Assembly (NCBI GenBank): GCA_965205225.1
Contig: CBDBFZ010000003.1
Coordinates: 2,046,001-2,110,000 of the forward strand
DNA length: 64,000 bases
Origin: Litorimonas sp965205225
GTDB taxonomy: Bacteria > Pseudomonadota > Alphaproteobacteria > Caulobacterales > Maricaulaceae
Direction: 5' to 3'
The position numbers were made by a program, and so were the translations under genes. Under the pieces are notes generated by a model. The model was not told the DNA's origin, did not search any database, and saw nothing but the letters and a program-made list of their open reading frames with translations. Of this stretch, positions 33,859 through 42,842 are shown piece by piece; position 1 is the first letter of the stretch, and each line of letters opens with the position of its first letter.

Positions 33859-35019
33859 TTAGGCCTTCGCCTCTTTCCGAACCTCGCTTACCCGCTTCTT
33901 CTCACTCTCGCTCTTCAACTGTCCGCAGGCCGCCATAATGTCTTCACCGCGGGTCTTGCGGACCGGGGCAGCGAGTCCGGCTTTTTTCAGCCGCCGGGCA
34001 AAATCCTCAATCGTATCCATGTCAGAACAGACATAGGGGCTGCCGGGCCAGGGATTGAACGGGATCAGGTTCACCTTGGTGGGAATGCCCTGTAATTTGG
34101 TGATCAGGTTGCGCGCATGTTGCGGCGTATCGTTGATGCCTTTGAGCATGACATATTCGAAGGTGATCCGGCGCGCATTGGACAGGCCGGGATAGTCGCG
34201 GCAGGCCTGCAGCAGGACATCCAGCGGATATTTCCGGTTGATCGGCATGATCTTTGTGCGGGTTTCGTCGTCTGCTGCATGCAGGCTGATCGCGAGCATG
34301 GTGTTGCTCTCCGCGCCGACCCGCTTAATATCCGGGACGACGCCGGAGGTACTTACTGTGATGCGTCTGCGGCCAATGGCGATGCCCTGATCGTCACTGA
34401 TCGTGTCGATCGCGCTGATGACATTGTCCGTATTATAAAGCGGCTCACCCATGCCCATGAAGACGATATTGACGAGACGGCGTGGCTCATGGGCCGACGG
34501 CCACTCGCCCAGATCATCCCGGCAGATCATTACCTGCAGCACGATCTCGGCGGGAGTCAGATTGCGGACCAGACGCTGCGTGCCCGTATGGCAGAAGGTG
34601 CATGTCAGGGTGCAGCCGACTTGGGAGCTGACGCACAGCGCGCCGGATCGCGACACATCCGGAATGAACACGCTTTCGACTTCGATACCGGGTGCCATCC
34701 GGATCAGATATTTGCGCGTTCCGTCTTTACTGATCAGGCGCTCGACAATCTCGGGCCGTTTCAGCGTGAAACGCTCTTCCAGCTCGGCTCTCACGCCCTT
34801 GGCGATGTTCGTCATCTGATCGAACTCAGTCACGCCCCAGTGATAGATCCAGTTGGACATCTGACTGGCGCGCATGCGGATCTTTTTGGACTCAATGCCC
34901 ATATCTGTCAGATGTGCGGCGATCTCAGCGCGTGACAGGCCGGGCAGACGCACGCAACCATCCGCATTGCGCCCGGTTAGCGCCGTTGCTGGAGTCGTAT
35001 CAATAAGGGTCGTGGGCAT
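33859..35019 (-). CDS. rlmN: Dual-specificity RNA methyltransferase RlmN (23S A2503 / tRNA A37)
   Basis: Radical SAM enzyme that adds a C2 methyl to adenosine. The frame is open from 35127, but the first ~36 codons overlap the apaG 3' end and look non-coding; MPTTLIDTT at 35019 is chosen, giving 386 residues. Radical SAM cluster C136-x3-C140-x2-C143 (VGCTLTCTFCHTG), with the upstream methyl-carrying loop Cys (C129) in GALCVSSQ and the catalytic tail Cys in MAACGQL (about 365). Also NIVFMGMGEPLYN and SLHAADDETR. The gene lies 22 bp after apaG, likely in one unit. All key residues are present, so activity is expected. Confidence 0.95.
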   Translation of the reverse strand: MPTTLIDTTPATALTGRNADGCVRLPGLSRAEIAAHLTDMGIESKKIRMRASQMSNWIYHWGVTEFDQMTNIAKGVRAELEERFTLKRPEIVERLISKDGTRKYLIRMAPGIEVESVFIPDVSRSGALCVSSQVGCTLTCTFCHTGTQRLVRNLTPAEIVLQVMICRDDLGEWPSAHEPRRLVNIVFMGMGEPLYNTDNVISAIDTISDDQGIAIGRRRITVSTSGVVPDIKRVGAESNTMLAISLHAADDETRTKIMPINRKYPLDVLLQACRDYPGLSNARRITFEYVMLKGINDTPQHARNLITKLQGIPTKVNLIPFNPWPGSPYVCSDMDTIEDFARRLKKAGLAAPVRKTRGEDIMAACGQLKSESEKKRVSEVRKEAKA

Positions 35020-35041
35020 TGTGGACGCGACATAGGGGAGG

Positions 35042-35506
35042 CTAGTTGAACAATGTGCCTTCATAGGGGCTGTCGAGAACGAATACCGGGATGTCGATGT
35101 CATAGGCATAGCCAGTATCCGACTCAACCCGGTAGGACCCGCTCATCATTCCGTATGGGGCAGAGAGCGGCGCGCCGGATGTGTAGCGAAACTGCTCACC
35201 CGCCTTTACGACTGGTTTTTCGCCGACAACACCTTCTCCGCGCACTTCCTGAACCTGACCGCGACTATCGGCAATGTGCCAGTAACGGCCTGTGACGCGC
35301 AGATCGTCATCAGACTGATTGTCGATCTCGACCGTATAAGCCCAGATAAACTGTCCGTTGGATGGATTGCTCTGCTCGGCTAGATATTCCGGCTCGACAC
35401 GGACAATAATATCTTTGGTCCGTTGTTCAAATAAAGCGGACATGCCGGGCGGAACCGCCGTGGTGTCAACTGCTTCAGATGGGCCGTGACCTGCAGGCTT
35501 ATCCAT
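35042..35506 (-). CDS. apaG: ApaG domain protein
   Basis: A ~154-residue ApaG protein: Cytosolic fibronectin III-like domain whose role is linked to Co2+/Mg2+ sensitivity in Salmonella. Core visible: IIVRVEPEYLAEQSNP, FIWAYTVEIDNQSDD, GRYWHIADSRGQVQEVRGEG VVGE and PYGMMSGSYRVESD, all typical. The ORF is open from 35551, but GAGGGGAC lies 4 bp before the ATG at 35506 (MDKPAGHG), the better start; the 15 earlier codons are unlike the family. The N-terminal ~35 residues are a Pro/Ala-rich extension relative to E. coli. It precedes rlmN by 22 bp, same strand. Confidence 0.93.
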   Translation of the reverse strand: MDKPAGHGPSEAVDTTAVPPGMSALFEQRTKDIIVRVEPEYLAEQSNPSNGQFIWAYTVEIDNQSDDDLRVTGRYWHIADSRGQVQEVRGEGVVGEKPVVKAGEQFRYTSGAPLSAPYGMMSGSYRVESDTGYAYDIDIPVFVLDSPYEGTLFN

Positions 35507-35750
35507 AATGTCCCCTCTCCCATGTCCGGTCGGGACCGCCCCGTTCCACATTTGCCGAACAGTGACAGGCTTCCACGATGATTACAGGCTTGCAACTATT
35601 TTAGGGCATTGAAGCCCATCTTTTCGCAGTAGCCGTCAATGGGCTTAACCGTCACTGCGCGCCATGGATCGCGATATGGCCGATAATCCGTCCACCTTTT
35701 AGGCGTCCCTGCGGCTTGAGGGGGCTGTCCTGCGCGCTTAGGCTGCCTTC

Positions 35751-36791
35751 ATGATCCTGCCGTCTCAGCAGATCGCCGCGTTGATTGACGCAGGCCATAT
35801 TCGTCTTGGCGACGATGATGGCGGCGCGGCGCCTCACGCTCTGCCGCCAACGCTGCAACCTGCCTCTCTTGATTTGACTCTGGGTCATCGGGCCTACCGG
35901 ATGCGAGCGTCGTTTCTGCCAGGAACGCAGACGCGCGTGGCCGATGGAATCAAGGCTTTGTACCTGCATGACATCGACCTTGATGCGGGCGCCGTGCTCG
36001 AAACGGGCTGTATCTATCTGGTGGAGTTGCAGGAAAGCCTCGACCTGCCGGAGGATCTGTCCGCGTTCGCCAATCCCAAAAGTTCCACCGGGCGGCTTGA
36101 TGTCTTTGCCCGGATGATTGGCGAAGCGTCGGATCGGTTCGATGCGTTGCCGCGCGGGTATAGCGGGCCGCTCTGGCTCGAAATCGCGCCGAGGACCTTT
36201 CCGATACTGGCGCGGACCGGGGATCGGATTTCGCAGATCCGGTTCAAGCGCGGTGACGCCATACCGCTGCGCCGCCAGACCGTGTCTGTCGATCTGTCAG
36301 CAGACATGAAGACGGTTGGCTATCGCGCGCGGCGTCATTCGGGCTTGGTTGATCTGCGCGGGATCGCGGCGCATTCGGCACTGGATTACTGGGAGCCGAT
36401 CCGGCTCACCACCATATCCGGTCAGGGGCGCGGCCTAATCCTAGAGCCGGAAGAATTCTACATTCTTGCAAGCCGCGAATCGGTTGAAATTCCGGTTACG
36501 GAAGCGGCTGAGATGGCGCCGATAGATACGGAAATTGGCGAATTCCGGGCCCATTATGCGGGTTTTTTCGATCCGGGTTTCGGTGTCGCTGAGGCGGGCG
36601 GCTCGGGTAGCCGGGCCGTGCTGGAAGTTCGGGGCCGCGACGTTCCCTTTCTGCTATCGCATGGCCAGCCAGTGGCTCATCTCGTGTTTGAAGCGTTGTC
36701 GGAGCAACCGACCGAGCTCTATGGCGCGAATGGCAGCTCCTATCAGGCGCAGGGTCTGCGTCTTTCGAAACATTTTTCAGGCACCGGCTAG
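35751..36791 (+). CDS. dcd: 2'-deoxycytidine 5'-triphosphate deaminase, long (two-domain) form
   Basis: Converts dCTP to dUTP in pyrimidine deoxynucleotide synthesis. At 346 residues it is twice the usual Dcd length; alphaproteobacteria often have this form with two dUTPase-fold halves. First half: ILPSQQIAALID, LQPASLDLTLG, and ANPKSSTGRLDVFARMI, where the Ser-containing catalytic motif is found. Second half: ILEPEEFYILASRE and EFRAHYAGFFDPGFG, the Dcd/dUTPase motif 3-like segment. Its TAG stop shares CTAG with the convergent radical SAM gene stop. Promoter is upstream of 35751 in the ~200-bp gap after apaG. Confidence 0.93.
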   Translation: MILPSQQIAALIDAGHIRLGDDDGGAAPHALPPTLQPASLDLTLGHRAYRMRASFLPGTQTRVADGIKALYLHDIDLDAGAVLETGCIYLVELQESLDLPEDLSAFANPKSSTGRLDVFARMIGEASDRFDALPRGYSGPLWLEIAPRTFPILARTGDRISQIRFKRGDAIPLRRQTVSVDLSADMKTVGYRARRHSGLVDLRGIAAHSALDYWEPIRLTTISGQGRGLILEPEEFYILASRESVEIPVTEAAEMAPIDTEIGEFRAHYAGFFDPGFGVAEAGGSGSRAVLEVRGRDVPFLLSHGQPVAHLVFEALSEQPTELYGANGSSYQAQGLRLSKHFSGTG

Positions 36792-37717
36792 GCGGAACAG
36801 CTGGCCCCGCCGAGGACACAGAATTTGGCGCAATGCGGGTGGTTGAGGCTGACCTCTTCGGCCGCTTCCTCCAGCGTCCCGCCCATATCGAATTGCACAT
36901 CGTCCCAGAGCAGGGTGCAGGTCAGGACGCGCGCCGTGGCTTCGCCTTTACGCCGCACCACCATGCGCGAACTGGCGCACATCATGCTTTTCGGATCGAC
37001 GGACAGAATGTCCCAGCACGCCGTCGTAATTTCGGGAACATCGACCTTCGCGTCCATTTCAGGGAACAGCATCAATGCAGCCGGGTCATCGGTATTGATT
37101 GGCCAGCTACGGCTTGCGATCAAGGCGCGATAGCCGTCCCGTGCCTGCGCATCGAAGTCAGAGAATAGAGCCCGTCCGGCAATATGCATACAAAAGCCAT
37201 TTTCCGCCAGCCAGTCGAGGCCGGCCAGGGCTTTGTTAAAAGCCCCGACTCCGCGTTCCGTATCATGTCCTGCGGCAGTAAAATGATCGAGACTGACCCG
37301 CAGCGTCATCTGTCCTGGAAAACGCTGATTGAGATCGAGCAGGCCAGCCTTGATCCGCGGCCGCATCATCGGCCGCATTGCATTGGTCAGAACCAGCAGG
37401 CTATGACCGCGCTCCAGTGCTATCTCACAGAGGCAGATCGCGTCTGGATTCAGAAACGGCTCGCCGCCTGTAAAACCGATCTCGATCGGCCTGGTTAGCT
37501 CGTCCAGAAATGGCACCATGTCGTCCGGGGTTAGGTAGATAAAATGATCTGCGGTCGGGCTGCTCAGAATATAGCAATTGGCGCATTCGATATTACACAG
37601 CGATCCGGTGTTGAACCACAGGGTCTCGTAGCCACCGAAGGAGACGGTCGCGCGCGCCTCACCCTTAGCGGTGATCTGGGGGTCAGTGAATTTAGCGGGG
37701 TCAATTAGGGCATTCAT
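36788..37717 (-). CDS. Radical SAM protein of unknown substrate
   Basis: A 309-residue radical SAM enzyme. The cluster motif C41-x3-C45-x2-C48 (SLCNIECANCYI) is followed by the SAM-binding FTGGEPFLNPD. A partial TIM barrel ends near 200, then a Cys-rich tail: CWDILSV, MCASSRM, VLTCTLL and HCAKFCVLGGASC, at least six Cys, which suggests an auxiliary iron-sulfur cluster of the SPASM/twitch type. It is convergent with dcd, with stop codons overlapping on a shared CTAG. I could not place it in a subfamily; no precursor peptide or maturase partner is visible nearby. Confidence 0.88.
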   Translation of the reverse strand: MNALIDPAKFTDPQITAKGEARATVSFGGYETLWFNTGSLCNIECANCYILSSPTADHFIYLTPDDMVPFLDELTRPIEIGFTGGEPFLNPDAICLCEIALERGHSLLVLTNAMRPMMRPRIKAGLLDLNQRFPGQMTLRVSLDHFTAAGHDTERGVGAFNKALAGLDWLAENGFCMHIAGRALFSDFDAQARDGYRALIASRSWPINTDDPAALMLFPEMDAKVDVPEITTACWDILSVDPKSMMCASSRMVVRRKGEATARVLTCTLLWDDVQFDMGGTLEEAAEEVSLNHPHCAKFCVLGGASCSA

Positions 37718-37763
37718 CGGGGGATATTAACAGGACACACCGCGTGGGCTGCACACAATTTTG

Positions 37764-38320
37764 TCATTGTGGTTCAAAGCCCTCTGGTGTTAGGCGGATC
37801 CGAAACACATCGCGCAATATGTCCGGCGTCAGCGCGGTCTCGACAGATCCCTGCGAGACGATCTTACCATCATGCAAAAGGATCGCCGCGTTGCAATAGC
37901 GCTGCGTCAAGACCAGATCATGCAGGGAAACAATAATGATCCGTCCCCGCAGCGCGTCCAGAATATGCAGAGCATAATGCGGATCGAGCGGTTCATCGGC
38001 CAGCAAAACAGGTGCATCGACAGCCAGCGTACGGCCAAGCAGAACACGGGCTTGCTCCCTCCCGATAAAGTGCCGATCCGCCAGAGCGCCCAGTGCAAGT
38101 TGATCCATGATCGTTTCGTTCCGTCCATCAAGATCGCGCCGCCGAACGGGAACCGCCCCAGGGCGAGCGCCGGGCTGGTTTGGGTCTGCGAGAGGTACGA
38201 CAATTGCTGCGCGCGCTGTCTGGGATCGATCACCGGCACGCCCGATAGGCTGAGCCCGTCTGAATTGCTACAGCTTATGCGCCCCAGTTCCCGCATAGGT
38301 GTTACAAAGCCAACATCGAG
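37764..38320 (-). pseudogene. Broken siderophore/heme-type ABC transporter ATPase (FepC-like)
   Basis: Two blocks in different frames match iron-siderophore or cobalamin ATPases. First (from about 38296) SGVPVIDPRQRAQQLSYLSQ, the Q-loop region, and LGRFPFGG. Second (to 37764) QARVLLGRTLAVDAPVLLADE, Walker B, with PLDPHYALHIL, then IIIVSLHDLVLTQRYCN (H-loop) and a normal C-terminus. The Walker A region is missing, the LSGG motif is altered (LSGGSKP), and a frameshift lies near 38100. No permease or binding-protein genes are adjacent. Confidence 0.75.
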
Positions 38321-38330
38321 GTGATGGTCA

Positions 38331-38497
38331 CCTATATCCGGACATGTGACGGTCAGCCGGAAGCCTCGCGCGGCCTAGCCCGCTTTTGCAAGGTCGCGGC
38401 AGACGCGGGTCGCCAGTAAGTCGAGGATGGCCGTCACGCCTTCGACAGGCTCTTCGCCAGGAAGGGCAAAGCCCGTATCGATGTCATGTATAAGTGT
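38331..38497 (-). other. Possible Y-family polymerase (ImuB/DinB-like) remnant
   Basis: The minus strand reads IDTGFALPGEEPVEGVTAIL, then DLLATRVCRDLAKAG, a TAG, and AARGFRLTV, similar to the little-finger region of ImuB-type proteins (two arginine-rich stretches with a helical link). About 55 codons only, with one in-frame stop. Family assignment is weak. It runs into the ABC ATPase relic without a gap, which suggests a deletion junction. Confidence 0.25.
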
Positions 38498-38647
38498 ATA
38501 GGATTATGGGTCTATACGCACCCATAGGGACAAGATACCCAAGTGAGGTGGGTTCGGCGATACCGACAGGCAAAGCGCGAAAGGCCGCGCAAATATATCA
38601 CTGACAGACAGAGGGTAAGGGCTGGATATGCAAATGGAGACTGCGGG

Positions 38648-39505
38648 ATGAACATTCGAACCGTTACGACCATGGCGGCCCGACTGCTTGGTCTGACCCA
38701 GCCGACCGCGCGGGCGCTGCACCGTGCTGCAAAGAAGGGCGATGCCGGGGCCATCACCGCCCTGCTTGAGGCCGGGGCCGATTCCGGGGCGCGGGACAAG
38801 GATGGCCGGACCCCGCTGCACGTGGCTACGTGGGAAGGTCATGTCGGAGCCATGACCACCCTGCTTGAGGCTGGGGCCGATCCCAGGGCGCGGGACAAGG
38901 ATGGCGAGACCCCGCTGCACTATGCTAATGCTACGTTGGAAGACCATGCCCATGCCGGAGCTATGACCACCCTGCTTGTTGAGGCTGGGGCGGATCCCAG
39001 GGCGCGGGACACCCAGTTTGGCGTGACCCCGCTGCACCTTGCTGCGCATCAGGGCCATGCCGAGGCCATCACCGCCCTACTTGAGGCCGGGGTCAATCCC
39101 GGAGGGAGGGAAGAGGATGGCCGGACCCCGCTGCACTGGGCTGCGTTCGGGGGCGATGCCGGGGCCATCACCGCCCTGCTTGAGGCCGGGGCCGATCCCA
39201 GGGCGCGGACCGAGGATGGCGAGACCCCGCTGCACTGGGCTGCAAAGAAGGGCGATGCCGGAGCCATGACCACCCTGCTTAAGGCTGGGGCCGATCTTGA
39301 GGCGCGGGAAAAGAATGGTGCGACCCCGCTGCACTGGGCTACGTGGGAAGGTAATGTCGGAGCCATGACCGCCCTGCTTGAGGCTGGTGCCGATCCCGGG
39401 GCGCGGGACGAGGATAGCCGGACCCCGCTTGATCTCATCCCGGAGGGATCGCCGCTGATCGGGACGCCCGCCTATTGGACGCTAAAGGACGCCCGCTGGG
39501 ACTGA
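38648..39505 (+). CDS. Ankyrin-repeat protein
   Basis: A 285-residue protein made almost wholly of ankyrin repeats: at least seven 33-residue units of the form GRTPLHxATxEGHxGAMTTLLEAGADPxARDKD, some with short insertions (NATLEDHAHAG, DTQFG). The start ATG at 38648 has GGAG 8 bp upstream; the open frame extends 35 codons further without support. No signal peptide or membrane segment is visible, so it is probably cytoplasmic or an effector-like protein. The repeats are nearly identical at the DNA level, so unit number may vary between strains. It ends 14 bp before IS5 copy a. In host-associated bacteria such proteins are often effectors, but free-living marine species have them too. Confidence 0.85.
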   Translation: MNIRTVTTMAARLLGLTQPTARALHRAAKKGDAGAITALLEAGADSGARDKDGRTPLHVATWEGHVGAMTTLLEAGADPRARDKDGETPLHYANATLEDHAHAGAMTTLLVEAGADPRARDTQFGVTPLHLAAHQGHAEAITALLEAGVNPGGREEDGRTPLHWAAFGGDAGAITALLEAGADPRARTEDGETPLHWAAKKGDAGAMTTLLKAGADLEAREKNGATPLHWATWEGNVGAMTALLEAGADPGARDEDSRTPLDLIPEGSPLIGTPAYWTLKDARWD

Positions 39506-39523
39506 CCGCCTTTCTACCCAGGT

Positions 39524-40847
39524 GGAGGCCTCTAAAAACCATGCATTTTGTGGTGTGATCTGATTTACTGGTTTTGGGAGGATTTTATGATGCACGCGCC
39601 TGGATTGTTTGACTTGTCGGATCATCTTGCTCGCTTATCGGCGACAGGTGATCCGCTTGAAGCGCTAGAGTGTCATGTGGACTTTGAGGCTTTCCGAACT
39701 GTTCTGATGGAAGCCCTCGGTTATGGGGTTCGCGCCAAGGGCGGTCGGCCACCCTATGATCCGGTCACGATGTTCAAGGTGCTTGTTCTGGCGTCGATGC
39801 ACAATCTGAGTGATGAAGGGATGGAATTTCTGATCCGGGATCGTTTAAGTTGGCTGCGGTTTCTGAGGTTTGAGATCGGTGAACCGACCCCGGACCAAAA
39901 GACGATTTGGCTGTTCCGTGAAAAGCTGACCCAGGAAAAGCTGACCCAGTCTGGTGCTTTCAAATCTCTGTTTGCCGCTTTTGAAGAGCAACTCTGCAAG
40001 CGCGGCTACAAACCCACGGGAGGTCAGATCGTGGATGCCACTTTGGTGTCAGCGCCGCGCCAACGGATGAAGAAAGAAGAGAAAGAGCGGGCCAGGGCGG
40101 GTGAAAGCGCGTCCGCTATCTGGCCTGATGATCCTGCCAGGGCCGCACAGAAAGACACCGACGCACGAGCGGTGGTCAGCTATTCCAGGGCGCGAAAGAC
40201 CGCAGAAGGGGAACAGGACGCAGGCCTTGTCGACATTTCCATCCCTCACTTTGGGTACAAGAACCATATCAGTATTGACCGGAAATGGCGCTTTGTCCGG
40301 GGAGAGACCTGTACCCATGCGGCCCGCTATGATGGGCACGAACTGACATCGGTTCTGGATGCCACCAACAGCTCAAAGTCTGTTTGGGCGGATACAGCTT
40401 ATCGCTCAGCCAAAAACGAAGCCTGGCTGAAAGCGCAGGGCTATCGTTCAAACATCCATCGAAAGAAGCCCCGCGGTAAACCGATGGCAAAGCACATTCG
40501 GCGCGGCAATGCGACCCGCTCCTCCATCCGTGCCTGTGTTGAACATGTGTTCGGATATGAGAAAGGGCCGATGGCGATCACGATCCGCTCAATCGGCCAG
40601 GCCAGGGCCGCTGGCCGGATCACCATGGCCAACCTAAGCTACAACTTCCGCCGCCTCGTTTTCCATGAGCGACGACAGCCCATAGCCTGATTCTGTTCAA
40701 AACCCGGATCCCCCCACTTATGCGGGCCAAAATCATGCCAAAATACGCCTGTGGACACGCATTCGTCACTCTATGAAGCCTGACCTGAGAGCCGATTATA
40801 AAATTCGCCTCTATACTGGCCCCAAAACCCTGTTCTTCGAGGTGTCC
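39524..40847 (+). mobile_element. IS5-group insertion sequence, copy a (complete, flanked by AGGT duplication)
   Basis: A 1324-bp element with ends GGAGGCCTC... and ...GAGGTGTCC and a 4-bp target duplication AGGT (39520-39523 and 40848-40851). It carries one transposase gene that is open to the end (39587-40690). This is the only copy of this IS in the window with an undamaged transposase C-terminus, so it may be the active one. Imperfect terminal inverted repeats of ~25 bp: GGAGGCCTCTAAAAACC versus GGACACCTCGAAGAACA. Confidence 0.92.
39587..40690 (+). CDS. IS5-group transposase (copy a, intact)
   Basis: DDE transposase of 367 residues. ATG at 39587 follows GGGAGG by 5 bp; the frame is open from 39548. 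The IS5-group pattern: MMHAPGLFDLSDHLARLSATG, YDPVTMFKVLVLASMHNLSD, FLRFEIGEPTPDQKTIW, QIVDATLVSAPRQR (first Asp), YKNHISIDRKW, WADTAYRS (second Asp) and RACVEHVFGYEKGPM (Glu) with the conserved R-x-G/K end. It holds an in-frame 15-bp duplication (EKLTQEKLTQ) that copy c lacks. The C-terminal tail (ARAAGRITMANLSYNFRRL) is normal. Confidence 0.9.
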   Translation: MMHAPGLFDLSDHLARLSATGDPLEALECHVDFEAFRTVLMEALGYGVRAKGGRPPYDPVTMFKVLVLASMHNLSDEGMEFLIRDRLSWLRFLRFEIGEPTPDQKTIWLFREKLTQEKLTQSGAFKSLFAAFEEQLCKRGYKPTGGQIVDATLVSAPRQRMKKEEKERARAGESASAIWPDDPARAAQKDTDARAVVSYSRARKTAEGEQDAGLVDISIPHFGYKNHISIDRKWRFVRGETCTHAARYDGHELTSVLDATNSSKSVWADTAYRSAKNEAWLKAQGYRSNIHRKKPRGKPMAKHIRRGNATRSSIRACVEHVFGYEKGPMAITIRSIGQARAAGRITMANLSYNFRRLVFHERRQPIA

Positions 40848-40851
40848 AGGT

Positions 40852-41300
40852 TGCGGCACAATAGGCTGCCTGCCAGAAATTGGTCGGATGGCTTGATATC
40901 GTGAAGCTGTCATTGAAGCTCTCAATGAACCCGTTCTGCATAGGCTTTCCCGGTGCGATATAGTGCCAGCCGACTTCTGTCTCCTGGCACCCCCGTAATA
41001 TCGCCATATGGGTGAACGCCGTACTGTTGTCAGTGTTGTCAGAGACAATCGTCTTTGCTTGCTGTCACGTCTGGTAACCCGGCCCGCTGTGCGTCGCGTC
41101 TTGTCGGTGTGAATAAGAGCACGGGCGTGGATGACTGTCATCGCTTGCGGGAGATCATCGCCTTGCAACTGGAAGCCGAGGCGGACCGAACCGTCTTCGG
41201 GGTTGTGGAAGTCCATGGTAAGCTGGTTCGGGGCTCGACCGCCAGCTGGATCACGTCACGACATGTTTTGAAATAGCGAAACGGATTGTGCATCATGGGA
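40852..41300 (-). mobile_element. Remnants of IS3-type orfB and possibly another transposase
   Basis: From about 40895 to 41050 the minus strand reads TAFTHMAILRGCQETEVGWH and YIAPGKPMQNGFIESFN, the DDE core of the same IS3-type transposase as at 59392-59652, then loses frame. Farther out (41208-41297) MMHNPFRYFKTCRDVIQLAV resembles the N-terminus of IS6-family transposases, but the match is short. In between, coding-like pieces are unassigned. No intact gene. Confidence 0.5.
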
Positions 41301-41436
41301 TACCCCTAACACATACGTTCAAAGGAAGTTTCCTCTGACAATGTCGGCAAAGTTGTTGCCATTGGCCAAGCATAGTCATTAGGCCAAGTATAGTGCTGAA
41401 CAAAAACCGAGCGGATCAATATAAAAGCGCTATGAT

Positions 41437-41892
41437 TTACCATATAGTAGATTCGATCTCGCACACTTGCAGAATATCGCTTAAATCGAGTCTGTGACGG
41501 ATTGCCATATCAATCCTTTTGTCAATTTCATCAAGTGATAATAAAATTGTTCTAACTTTGTCACACGATTGATGCAGGCTCTTGAAACGATGATGGTAGT
41601 AGGAGAGATGGATTTTCGCCGGATCATCATAGACCCAGACACTAAGGCTAAGGCGTCCGTATTCATCACGATCAAAATAGGATCACTTGCCTGGAATAGA
41701 ATTATATTGGATCAGTTTTAGACCGTTCAGTTCGAAAGAATTTATCACTTTTTTCTCCAAATCGGCAACCCGAGTATCTGGGGATATGTCTACCGAGTAA
41801 GCAGGAGTGTTTTCGTAGAACAACTCAGCGCAGCCAGATAAAGCTAGTCCGACGACTGCGCAGAAGCCGATACTCGTTCTTTTAACTCCCAT
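41437..41892 (-). pseudogene. Small lipoprotein gene with one in-frame TGA
   Basis: Starting at the ATG of MGVKRTSIG, it encodes a lipoprotein signal peptide with lipobox LSGC and then AELFYENTPAYSVD. A single TGA near 41675 follows SIPGK; beyond it the same frame continues for 78 codons as SYFDRDEYGRLSLSVWVYDD, YYHHRFKSLHQSCDKVRTIL and so on to the TAA at 41437. Codon use and residue pattern on both sides look equally coding, so this is one 152-codon gene with a recent nonsense change, or, less likely, readthrough. Family not recognised. Low GC (about 44%) versus neighbours hints at transfer. Confidence 0.55.
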
Positions 41893-41997
41893 ATCTAGCA
41901 TTCTTGACGCGTAAAGCCTGTGAAGACAAATGCATTTCTGTCAAAATTGTCGAATATAGCGGGCCCCACAATATTGTTTAGCCAGTTGAGAAACCCA

Positions 41998-42240
41998 CCT
42001 CTATCGTAGCCATACAAATAACTCCCCTTTGGGTTCACCCTTTTCGTTTATGAGCTGGCCTGTCGTGTCAATGAAAGTCACCTTGTCATGCTTGTATGCA
42101 TATTGCGAAACCAGTTGATTAGCTTTGTGAGCTTCTGACCAAACCAGGCACTGCAAGAGCAAGGATGACGAGATCAGCGTCGAGAACTTTGCAGGCACTG
42201 TCGGGCTTGAACCGTTGCTCGTCATTGGGCTCTATCCCGA
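41998..42240 (-). pseudogene. Possible SGNH/GDSL-hydrolase C-terminal remnant
   Basis: The minus strand reads KFSTLISSSLLLQCLVWSEA, then HKANQLVSQYAYKHDKVTFI, then DTTGQLINEKGEPKGELFV, which fits the end of an SGNH hydrolase (the ANxLVxxYA ... VTFIDT ... LF block before the catalytic Asp-x-x-His). The D-x-x-H itself is not seen because the frame ends at 41998. Upstream parts are frame-shifted. Assignment is tentative. Confidence 0.35.
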
Positions 42241-42469
42241 CAGGTTTAACCGGGCCTGCAATGAAGGTAAGATACTGCCGGAAATGAAGACAACGGACGC
42301 CCTTGGCATGGGTCTCGAATACCTGGCCGATCGGTTGAGAACGGGACAGTTCAGCGCGCCCGGGAATGCCGGGTCGAGCCGCAAAAGAGGGTAAAGCTCA
42401 GAGACACTGAGCCTGCTGAGGCTGGCATTGATAGCCAGTCACTCTTTGACTCACTACTCCGGAAAAAGG

Positions 42470-42835
42470 CTAGGTCGGCATGTTTGGCAAGTGTTCCGAC
42501 ACGGTAGTTCTTAAACCGGCTGACAAGAGTGTACCAACCCCTGCGCCGGAACCGGTGAAGCCTGCCTGCATCAGCCCTTTGAGCATGACAACCGGGCCGT
42601 AAGGTGGGCGACCGCCCTTGGGACGATCTCCGTAGCCAAGCGCCGAGACCGGAACAGTGCGAAACACCTCGAAATCAACATGACGCTCCAAAGCCTCAAG
42701 CGGGTCGCCCGTCGCAGACAACTGGGCAAGATGATCCGTCAAATCGAACAAGCCAGGCCTGTGCATCACAAGATCCTCCCACAAACAGTGAAGCAGATCA
42801 CACCACAAAATGCATAGTTCTTAGAAACCTCCAAA
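42470..42835 (-). mobile_element. 5' remnant of a related but divergent IS5-group element
   Basis: About 360 bp at the 5' end of an IS5-group transposase on the minus strand: MHRPGLFDLTDHLAQLSATG, HVDFEVFRTVPVSALGYGDR, then ruined by frame changes after GGRPPYGPVVMLKGLM. The end near 42835 (GGAGGTTTCTAAGAAC) matches the IS5-group terminal repeat. Sequence identity to copies a-d is clearly lower, so this is an older, distinct lineage. It lies 8 bp from the antiporter stop. Confidence 0.7.
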
Positions 42836-42842
42836 TAATGCC

